Assembly (NCBI GenBank): GCA_030044345.1
Contig: JASHVY010000236.1
Span: forward strand, 1 to 6,697
Length of the DNA stretch: 6,697 nt
Direction: 5' to 3'
Source: Acetobacteraceae bacterium
GTDB lineage: Bacteria; Pseudomonadota; Alphaproteobacteria; Acetobacterales; Acetobacteraceae
Shown: positions 1-5,962 of the stretch, piece by piece
Layout of the letters: every line of letters begins with the position of its first letter
Position numbering within the stretch: the first letter of the stretch is position 1
Translations under genes and position numbers: made by a program
Notes under the pieces: model-generated
The model's database searches: none
Told to the model about the DNA's origin: nothing
Seen by the model: only the letters and a program-made list of their open reading frames with translations

Positions 1-852
1 TTCTCGAGCTTCAGCCGCGACCATCTCGACTATCACGCGGGCATGACGGCCTATCGGGCGGCGAAACTCCGGCTCTTCGAAGCGCTTCTCCCCGAAGGCG
101 CGCCGGCGATCGCCTCGTCCTCCCTCGGCGTAACGACGCTTCGCGCGCTCCGGGCGATCGCCCGCCGCCGGCATCTCCGCTTCGAGACGGTGGGCGAGGG
201 GGGCAGCCTGATCCGCCTCGAGCAGGTGACACCCCTGCCCGAGGGGCAGCTTCTGACGACGGCCGGCATGGAGGTCCTTCTTCCCTTGCCCGGCCGTTTC
301 CAGGCCGAGAACGCGCTGCTTGCCGCCGGCCTTGCGATTCTGCTCGGCGATGCATCCGCTCTCTCCCGTCTCAGCCAGCTTCAGCCGGTGCGCGGCCGGC
401 TCGAACGCGCCGCCGTGCTCGCCAACGGCGCTTCTACCTATGTCGATTATGCCCATACGCCGGACGCGCTGAAAAACCTGCTCGCCGCGCTCCGTCCGCA
501 TACTGCCGGGCGTCTCTTCATCGTCTTCGGTGCCGGGGGCGACCGCGATCCGGGCAAGCGTGCTTCCATGGGCCGTGCAGCGGCGGCCGGTGCGGACGAG
601 ATCATCGTCACTGACGACAATCCGCGGAGCGAGGATCCGGCAGCGATCCGCCGTGCCGTCCTCGCCGGCTGTCCGGAAGCCCGTGAGATCGGCGATCGTG
701 AACAGGCAATCGCTGCCGTGCTCTCCGATCTCGGCCCGGGCGATGTGCTCGCGGTCGCCGGCAAAGGGCACGAAGCAGGTCAGATCGTGGGCGATCACAT
801 CCTGCCGTTCGACGATGTCGCGGTCATCCGTCGCCTGGTCGGCATTCCATGA
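1..852 (+). CDS. murE: UDP-N-acetylmuramoyl-L-alanyl-D-glutamate--2,6-diaminopimelate ligase (MurE), 3' part
   Basis: Cytoplasmic ATP-dependent ligase that adds the third stem-peptide residue to UDP-MurNAc-L-Ala-D-Glu. The reading frame is open from base 1, so the N-terminal domain and the ATP P-loop lie outside the window; 283 codons are visible of a usual ~490. Counting codons from base 1, the segment SRDHLDYH (5-12) is followed by the AAK lysine (codon 22), which matches the carbamylated lysine of E. coli MurE. Then come YAHTPDAL (150-157), FGAGGDRDPGKR (176-187), DNPR (206-209) and GKGHE (254-258). By family knowledge the DNPR motif marks enzymes that take meso-diaminopimelate rather than lysine, as expected of a Gram-negative. 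The stop overlaps the murF start as ATGA (849-852), which suggests translational coupling. No key residue is missing from the visible part. Confidence 0.97.
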   Translation, partial: FSSFSRDHLDYHAGMTAYRAAKLRLFEALLPEGAPAIASSSLGVTTLRALRAIARRRHLRFETVGEGGSLIRLEQVTPLPEGQLLTTAGMEVLLPLPGRFQAENALLAAGLAILLGDASALSRLSQLQPVRGRLERAAVLANGASTYVDYAHTPDALKNLLAALRPHTAGRLFIVFGAGGDRDPGKRASMGRAAAAGADEIIVTDDNPRSEDPAAIRRAVLAGCPEAREIGDREQAIAAVLSDLGPGDVLAVAGKGHEAGQIVGDHILPFDDVAVIRRLVGIP

Positions 853-2255
853 ACGCGCTTTGGTCCGCCTCCGCGCTCACCGCCGCCACGGGCGGGCGGA
901 TGACCATTCCTTTCTCCGCCGCCCGGGTGTCGATCGACAGCCGCACGCTCCGCCCGTCCGATCTTTTCGTCGCCCTGGCGGGCGAAAGGAGTGACGGTCA
1001 CGCCTATGTCGCCGATGCGCTGAACCGCGAAGCCGCCGGCGCGATGGTGAGCCGCATCCCGCCTGGGCTTTCCGAGAACGCGCCGCTTCTTCTCGTCTCC
1101 GACACGCTTGCCGGCCTTGCCCGTCTCGGCGCCTTCGCTCGCGCCCGTGCCGGGGCGCGGGTGGCTGCCGTCACGGGCAGCGTCGGCAAGACCACCACCA
1201 AGGAGATGATGCGGCGGATTCTCTCCGCTTCCGGCCCAACCCACGCTGCGCGCGCCTCCTACAACAATCAGTGGGGTGTCCCGCTCACTTTGGCCGAGCT
1301 ACCGCCGGACGCCGCCTTCGCCGTCCTCGAGATCGGCACCAACCATGCCGGCGAAATCGCGCCTCTCGCCGCGCTGGCGCGGCCGCACGTCGCCATCATC
1401 ACGGCGGTGGCCAATGCTCATATCGGCCATCTCGGCAGCCTCGAGGCCATTGCCGACGAGAAGGCCGCCTTGCTCGCCGCGCTCGAACCCGGCGGCACTG
1501 CAATCCTGCCCGCTGATTCGCCCTTCCTGCCTCGTCTTGAAGTCCGCGTTCCGCCCGGCTGCCGGATCGTGACCTTCGGGGCGGACCCGCGTGCCGAGGC
1601 AAGGCTGATCGCCGCCGTGGCGGACGGCAATGGCAGTGAGGTCACCGCCAGGCTCTCCGGCGAGACCATCCACTTCCGCCTTGCGGCCGTGGGGCAGCAC
1701 ATGGCGCTCGACGCGCTCGCGGCGCTCGCTGCCTCCGCGGCCCTCGGCCTCTCTCCACACGACGCAGCGGATTCGCTCGCCGGTTTCGCCGCCCTGGCTG
1801 GCCGTGGCGCGCGCACGGCCATCCCGCTTCCCGGCGGCGAGGCGATTCTCCTCGATGAGAGCTACAATGCCTCGCCGGCTTCGGTGAGCGCAGCGCTCGC
1901 GGTGCTCGCGCTGAATGGCGGGGAAGGGCGTCGGGTCGCCGTCCTTGGCGACATGCTGGAGCTTGGCGAAGCGGCGGCCAGCGAGCATGAGGGCCTGGCG
2001 CCGGCGCTCGCGCAATCGGCCGATCTTCTCTTCGCCTGCGGGCCGCTGATGCGCCACCTGTTCGATCTTGCCCCCGCGCGCCTGCGCGGCGGCTACGCCA
2101 CCGATGCCGAAACGCTCGCCCCGATGGTCGCCGCCGCCGTCGCCCCCGGCGATGTCGTGCTGGTCAAAGGCAGTCTCGGCAGTCGCATGCGACACGTGGT
2201 GGCAGCGCTGGCAGAGGCGCGGCGGACAAGGGGCCATGAAAGGGACCACGGCTGA
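849..2255 (+). CDS. murF: UDP-N-acetylmuramoyl-tripeptide--D-alanyl-D-alanine ligase (MurF)
   Basis: Cytoplasmic ligase that adds D-Ala-D-Ala to UDP-MurNAc-tripeptide, the last soluble step of precursor synthesis. The 468-residue length is normal for MurF. The N-terminal substrate-binding domain contains SIDSRTL and DLFVALAGER. The central ATPase domain has the P-loop VTGSVGKTTT (residues 108-117, Lys114), NNQWGVPLT (139-147) and EIGTNHAGEI (from 161). The C-terminal domain starts near LDESYNASP (335-343) and includes LGDMLELG and VLVKGS (437-442). The ATG at 849 overlaps the murE stop by four bases. No good Shine-Dalgarno sequence precedes it, so it probably depends on ribosomes finishing murE. 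The stop overlaps mraY by one base (TGATG). Codon use matches murE and mraY, with GCC, GTC, ATC and CTC common. Confidence 0.97.
   Translation: MNALWSASALTAATGGRMTIPFSAARVSIDSRTLRPSDLFVALAGERSDGHAYVADALNREAAGAMVSRIPPGLSENAPLLLVSDTLAGLARLGAFARARAGARVAAVTGSVGKTTTKEMMRRILSASGPTHAARASYNNQWGVPLTLAELPPDAAFAVLEIGTNHAGEIAPLAALARPHVAIITAVANAHIGHLGSLEAIADEKAALLAALEPGGTAILPADSPFLPRLEVRVPPGCRIVTFGADPRAEARLIAAVADGNGSEVTARLSGETIHFRLAAVGQHMALDALAALAASAALGLSPHDAADSLAGFAALAGRGARTAIPLPGGEAILLDESYNASPASVSAALAVLALNGGEGRRVAVLGDMLELGEAAASEHEGLAPALAQSADLLFACGPLMRHLFDLAPARLRGGYATDAETLAPMVAAAVAPGDVVLVKGSLGSRMRHVVAALAEARRTRGHERDHG
2239..2245 (+). promoter_or_regulatory. Shine-Dalgarno site for mraY
   Basis: AAAGGGA lies inside the last codons of murF, nine bases before the mraY ATG at 2255. 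It supports that start, and it means mraY could be initiated independently as well as by coupling through the TGATG overlap. Confidence 0.55.
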
Positions 2256-3343
2256 TGCTTTACCTTCTCAGCCGTCCCTTTGCGCATCAGGTTCTGCTCT
2301 TCAACCTGCTGCACTATCTCACCTTTCGCTCCGGCGCGGCCTGTCTCACCTCGCTCGTGGTGAGCTTCATCCTCGGCCCCGGTTTGATCCGGCGTTTGCG
2401 CGCGCTACAGAAAAACGGCCAACCGATTCGCGCACTCGGTCCTGAACGCCACCTGATCGAGAAAATCGGCACGCCCACCATGGGTGGCCTGCTGATCCTG
2501 ATCGCGCTCACCGTCTCGACACTGCTCTGGGCGGATCTCAAAAGTATCTATGTCTGGGCGGTGCTCGCGGTGACCCTCGGCTACGGGCTGCTCGGCGCTG
2601 CCGATGACTATCGCAAGCTCGTCCGTCGCGATCATCACGGTGTGTCTCCGCGCATCAAGCTCTTGGCGCAGGCTGCAATCGGTCTCGTCGTCTCCTACGC
2701 GATCGCGCGCACGACCGGTGGGGCGCTCGGCACAGGCCTCGCCGTGCCGCTTTTGAAGCACGTGCTGATCCCGCTCGGGCCCGCCTTTCCCGTCTTCGGC
2801 ACGCTGGTGATGATGGGCGCCTCGAACGCGGTCAATCTCACCGATGGGCTCGATGGCCTCGCCATCGTGCCCACGATCATCGTCGCCGGCGTCTTCGCGT
2901 TCATCGCCTACCTCGTCGGCAATCGCATCTTCGCCGACTATCTCGAGCTCGATGCTGTTCCCGGTGTCGGGGAGCTCGCCATCTTCTGCTCGGCGCTGAT
3001 CGGTTCCGGCCTCGGCTTCCTCTGGTTCAACACCTGGCCGGCCACCGTCTTCATGGGCGATACCGGCTCACTGGCACTCGGCGGCGCGCTTGGCGCTGTC
3101 GCGGTTGCGACCAAGAGCGAGATCGTGCTTGCCATCACGGGCGGACTCTTCGTCCTCGAGACCGTCTCGGTGATCGTCCAGGTTTTCTGGTACAAGCGCA
3201 CCGGAAGGCGCGTCTTCCTGATGGCGCCGCTGCATCATCATTTCGAGAAGAAGGGCTGGGCTGAGCCCACGATCGTGATCCGCTTCTGGATCATCTCGGT
3301 GATCCTGGCGCTGGTCGGTCTCGCCACGTTGAAAATCCGATGA
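2255..3343 (+). CDS. mraY: Phospho-N-acetylmuramoyl-pentapeptide-transferase (MraY)
   Basis: Polytopic inner-membrane enzyme that transfers phospho-MurNAc-pentapeptide from UDP to undecaprenyl phosphate, forming lipid I. The 362 residues match the usual ~360, and the protein is a series of long hydrophobic segments, about ten by eye. Family signatures are in order: GTPTMGG (72-78), DDYRKL with Asp117 and Asp118, NLTDGLDGLA (from Asn194), FMGDTGSLALGG with Asp269, and the MAPLHHHFEKKGW loop with His327-329. Asp117, Asp118 and Asp269 line up with the catalytic aspartates known in E. coli MraY (115, 116, 267). The ATG at 2255 overlaps the murF stop by one base and has an upstream AAAGGGA. The stop overlaps murD as ATGA. 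Nothing is anomalous. Confidence 0.98.
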   Translation: MLYLLSRPFAHQVLLFNLLHYLTFRSGAACLTSLVVSFILGPGLIRRLRALQKNGQPIRALGPERHLIEKIGTPTMGGLLILIALTVSTLLWADLKSIYVWAVLAVTLGYGLLGAADDYRKLVRRDHHGVSPRIKLLAQAAIGLVVSYAIARTTGGALGTGLAVPLLKHVLIPLGPAFPVFGTLVMMGASNAVNLTDGLDGLAIVPTIIVAGVFAFIAYLVGNRIFADYLELDAVPGVGELAIFCSALIGSGLGFLWFNTWPATVFMGDTGSLALGGALGAVAVATKSEIVLAITGGLFVLETVSVIVQVFWYKRTGRRVFLMAPLHHHFEKKGWAEPTIVIRFWIISVILALVGLATLKIR

Positions 3344-4725
3344 GCGCGCCCGCCTTTCCTCCCGTCTTTGCCGGACGGCGCTTCGCCGTCATGGGGCTCG
3401 GGCGCAATGGATTACCGGCCGCCGAGGCGCTGGCTACGATGGGTGCCGAAGTGAGCGCCTGGGACGATGATGCGGCGTCCCGCGAGGCTGCGTCCCGCCA
3501 CGGCATCCATCTCGCGAATCCGCTCGAAGGCATGCTCATCGCCGACGCGCTCATCCTCTCGCCAGGTATCCCGCATATTTTCCCCGCGCCGCATCCGGTT
3601 GCCGCCCGCGCCGCCGCGCAAGGAATCCCGATTCTCTCGGATGCGGAGCTCTTGTTCCGGGCCGTGCGTGCCGCCGGCTCCAAGGCGGGCTTCATCGGTG
3701 TCACGGGCACCAACGGCAAATCGACGACAACCGCCCTGATCGCGCACATCCTCAAGACCGCCGGGGTCCCATTCGCGGCCGGCGGCAATCTCGGTCCCGC
3801 CGCGCTTGCGCTGCCGCTGCTGCCCGACGCTGGATATTACGTTCTCGAGATGTCGTCGTACATGTTGGAGCGAATCTCGGAACTTCGGTTCGAGATCGCG
3901 ATCCTGCTCAACCTCTCGCCCGACCATCTCGACCGCCATGGCGGAATGGAAGGCTATATCGCTGCGAAGCAAAGGATTTTTGCCCAGCGAACACCGCAGG
4001 GCCTCGCCGTCATCGGCAGCGATGATCAACCCTCCTGCGAGATCGCCGCTTCACTCGCACCCCCTGTTGCACGCATCTCCGGGGAAAGCACGGCAGATGT
4101 CTGGTGCGAATCGGGGACGCTCTGCGATCGTGCCGGGCCCATTCTCGCGATGCATGAGGCTTTCGCGCTGCCAGGCACGCACAACGCCCAGAACGCCGCC
4201 GCTGCCGCAGCCGTTGCGCTTGCGGTCGGTGTCACGCGACCGGCGCTCGCTGCTGCGATTCGTTCCTATCCCGGCCTGCCGCATCGCCAGCAATCGATCT
4301 GCCACGCAGGCGGCATCGAATTCATCAATGACAGCAAGGCCACCAACGCCGATTCGGTTGCGCGTGCGCTCGCCTGCTATCCGCGCGTCGTCTGGATCGC
4401 CGGCGGCATCGCCAAGGAAGGCGGAATCGAATCGCTCAAGCGTTTCTTCCCGCGCATTGCGGAAGCGTTTCTCATCGGCCGCGACGCTCCGCTCTTTGCC
4501 GCGACGCTCGCGCACTGTGGCGTCCCGCACCGTATCGTTGGCCGGCTCGAGGACGCGGTGCCCGCCGCCTATGACGCGGCGCGCGCCCGCTCCGTCCCTG
4601 TCGTGCTCCTCTCGCCGGCCGCGGCAAGCTTCGATCAGTTCCAGGGCTTTCCGGAGCGTGGTGAACGTTTTGCCCACCTTGCGCGTGCGCTCGCTGCCTG
4701 CCCGTCGGAAGGGAAGGCCGCCTGA
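3340..4725 (+). CDS. murD: UDP-N-acetylmuramoyl-L-alanine--D-glutamate ligase (MurD)
   Basis: Cytoplasmic ligase that adds D-Glu to UDP-MurNAc-L-Ala, the second stem-peptide residue. At 461 residues it is a little longer than E. coli MurD, as is common in alphaproteobacteria. The Rossmann-like N-terminal domain opens with FAVMGLGRNGLPAAEAL and contains LSPGIPHIFP. The ATPase domain carries VTGTNGKSTTT (121-131, P-loop Lys127), EMSSYMLE (170-177), LSPDHLDRHG (192-201) and the AAKQRIF lysine, Lys210, matching carbamylated Lys198 of E. coli. GTHNAQN leads to the C-terminal domain with LPHRQQ, NDSKATN (330-336), GGIAKEGG (from 355) and LLSPAAASFDQFQGFPERG. The ATG at 3340 sits in an ATGA overlap with mraY and lacks a strong Shine-Dalgarno sequence, so coupling is likely. 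Its first nine bases, ATGAGCGCG, recur at the original murG start (5840). Confidence 0.97.
   Translation: MSAPAFPPVFAGRRFAVMGLGRNGLPAAEALATMGAEVSAWDDDAASREAASRHGIHLANPLEGMLIADALILSPGIPHIFPAPHPVAARAAAQGIPILSDAELLFRAVRAAGSKAGFIGVTGTNGKSTTTALIAHILKTAGVPFAAGGNLGPAALALPLLPDAGYYVLEMSSYMLERISELRFEIAILLNLSPDHLDRHGGMEGYIAAKQRIFAQRTPQGLAVIGSDDQPSCEIAASLAPPVARISGESTADVWCESGTLCDRAGPILAMHEAFALPGTHNAQNAAAAAAVALAVGVTRPALAAAIRSYPGLPHRQQSICHAGGIEFINDSKATNADSVARALACYPRVVWIAGGIAKEGGIESLKRFFPRIAEAFLIGRDAPLFAATLAHCGVPHRIVGRLEDAVPAAYDAARARSVPVVLLSPAAASFDQFQGFPERGERFAHLARALAACPSEGKAA
4709..4717 (+). promoter_or_regulatory. Shine-Dalgarno site for ftsW
   Basis: A purine stretch, AAGGGAAGG, in the last codons of murD ends seven bases before the ftsW ATG at 4725. 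It is one of the better ribosome binding sites in the window and supports that start. Confidence 0.6.
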
Positions 4726-5843
4726 TGGTCGCGCCCTCCCGCGCCGATACGTCGCTGCTCGGCCGCTGGTGGTGGACGGTCGACCGCTGGACGCTGATCG
4801 CCGTCACCACGTTGCTCGGCTTCGGCTATGTCATGGTGCTCTCGGCGAGCCCATCGGTTGCTGTTCGCATCGGTGATCCGCGCGACCTGCTGATCGTCAA
4901 GCAGATCATCTTCCTTGCTCTTTCCGGGATTGAAATCGTCGTCGTCTCGCTTCTTTCCACCCAGACCATCCGGCGCATCGCGCTCTTTGGCGGCCTCATC
5001 GCGCTTCTCCTGACCGCCTTCACCCTCGTGCACGGTGTCGAGATCAAGGGGGCGAGACGCTGGATCGACCTTGCCGGAATTTCCTTCCAGCCGAGCGAGT
5101 TCCTCAAGGTCTGCTTTATCGTCGTCACCGCCTGGCTGCTCTCCGAACAGCGGCGCACGCCGCGCCTGCCCGGCACCGCCATCGCGCTCGGCCTCTTCGT
5201 CGTCATCGTCCTCTTGCTGAAATCCCAGCCGGACGTCGGCATGATGGGGCTGATTGCCGCGATCTTCCTCGCTCAGCTCTATCTCAACGGGTTGAACGTG
5301 ATCTTCGTCGCGATCGGCGCGGGCCTGATCGCGCTCGGCGGCGTCGGGGCCTACATGCTGTTCCAGCATGTGCGCGAACGGGTGGCCGACTTCCTCCATC
5401 CCAATGGCGCCGGCGCCTATCAGGTGCACACGGCCCTTGAAGCCTTCGGCAATGGCGGTCTCTTCGGCACCGGACCGGGAGAAGGCCGGATCAAGGACAT
5501 CCTGCCCGACGCCCATGCCGACTTCGTCTTCGCGGTCGCCGGCGAGGAATTCGGTCTCCTCATCTGCCTGCTCGTGATCGGCATCTTCGCCTTCATCGTG
5601 CTGCGGGGCCTGCTGCGCCTGCTCGCCGAGCACGACCTCTTCACCCTGCTTGCCGCCGGCGGCCTGCTGATGAGCTTCGGGCTCGAAGCCTTCATCAACA
5701 TGGCCACCGCCCTCTCTCTCATTCCCGCCAAGGGCATGACCTTGCCGTTCATCTCCTACGGCGGGTCGTCCATGCTCGCAATCGGACTCGAAATCGGAAT
5801 GCTGCTGGCGCTGACGCGCCGGCGGCATCACGCCGATCCATGA
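4725..5843 (+). CDS. ftsW: Septal peptidoglycan glycosyltransferase FtsW (SEDS family)
   Basis: Inner-membrane SEDS protein that polymerises lipid II into glycan strands at the division site, together with the partner transpeptidase FtsI. The 372 residues form many hydrophobic helices after a short cytoplasmic N-terminus, near the usual length. Signatures in order are KGARRWIDL with Trp113, QPSEFLK (122-128, including Glu125), QPDVGM, NGGLFGTGPGEGRIKDILPDAHADF and ISYGGSS (343-349). Asp266, in the HADF segment, corresponds to the aspartate conserved in the catalytic extracellular loop of SEDS enzymes. FtsW rather than RodA is preferred from the LPxAHxDF pattern and the position between murD and murG. 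The ATG overlaps the murD stop by one base (TGATG). The stop lies in an ATGA at 5840-5843, the original coupling point for murG. Codon use differs clearly from murG. Confidence 0.96.
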   Translation: MVAPSRADTSLLGRWWWTVDRWTLIAVTTLLGFGYVMVLSASPSVAVRIGDPRDLLIVKQIIFLALSGIEIVVVSLLSTQTIRRIALFGGLIALLLTAFTLVHGVEIKGARRWIDLAGISFQPSEFLKVCFIVVTAWLLSEQRRTPRLPGTAIALGLFVVIVLLLKSQPDVGMMGLIAAIFLAQLYLNGLNVIFVAIGAGLIALGGVGAYMLFQHVRERVADFLHPNGAGAYQVHTALEAFGNGGLFGTGPGEGRIKDILPDAHADFVFAVAGEEFGLLICLLVIGIFAFIVLRGLLRLLAEHDLFTLLAAGGLLMSFGLEAFINMATALSLIPAKGMTLPFISYGGSSMLAIGLEIGMLLALTRRRHHADP

Positions 5844-5855
5844 GCGCGATCCAGG

Positions 5856-5876
5856 CCAGGGGGCTTCGCCCCCTGG
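5856..5876 (+). repeat. Palindrome 1 of the cluster
   Basis: Perfect 9-base arms CCAGGGGGC and GCCCCCTGG around TTC, forming a very stable hairpin 13 bases after the ftsW stop. No T-run follows, so it does not look like an intrinsic terminator. Confidence 0.9.
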
Positions 5877-5883
5877 ACCCCCA

Positions 5884-5902
5884 CCAGGGCCTGAGGCCCT
5901 GG
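5884..5902 (+). repeat. Palindrome 2 of the cluster
   Basis: Perfect 9-base arms CCAGGGCCT and AGGCCCTGG around a single G; a real hairpin would use about eight pairs and a three-base loop. It is followed by GGACCCC, like palindrome 1. Confidence 0.9.
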
Positions 5903-5919
5903 ACCCCATCCAGGCTGCC

Positions 5920-5935
5920 CTTGGCCGCAGCCAAG
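5920..5935 (+). repeat. Palindrome 3 of the cluster
   Basis: Six-base arms CTTGGC and GCCAAG around the loop CGCA. Outside them, CC (5918-5919) and GGG (5939-5941) could extend the stem past a small bulge. This is the weakest hairpin of the five. Confidence 0.75.
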
Positions 5936-5943
5936 AACGGGTT

Positions 5944-5962
5944 CCAAGGGCTCAGCCCTTGG
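5944..5962 (+). repeat. Palindrome 4, containing the candidate murG ribosome site and start
   Basis: Perfect 9-base arms CCAAGGGCT and AGCCCTTGG around one C. The left arm holds AAGGG (5946-5950) and the right arm holds the TTG (5959-5961) that is the only good in-frame start for murG. Folding would hide both. Confidence 0.9.
5946..5961 (+). promoter_or_regulatory. Candidate ribosome site and TTG start for murG
   Basis: AAGGG at 5946-5950, then eight bases, then TTG at 5959 in the MurG frame. The frame has been open since 5815. Upstream of the conserved GGTAGH motif it offers no ATG or GTG, only this TTG and a CTG at 5899. The spacing is good, but both elements lie in the stem of palindrome 4. 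Confidence 0.4.

Noticed and set aside
1299..2249. A 316-codon - strand frame opposite murF
   Set aside because: Composition is that of an antisense shadow, with no motif or ribosome site supporting it.
3806..4876. A 356-codon + strand frame overlapping murD and ftsW
   Set aside because: Arg/Ser/Pro-rich low-complexity translation typical of an alternative frame in GC-rich DNA; it conflicts with clear MurD motifs.
4635..5909. A 424-codon open frame on the - strand opposite ftsW
   Set aside because: Its acidic, Gly/Asp/Glu-rich product is the complement of GC-rich ftsW codons. It has no recognisable domain and lies fully against a well-conserved gene.
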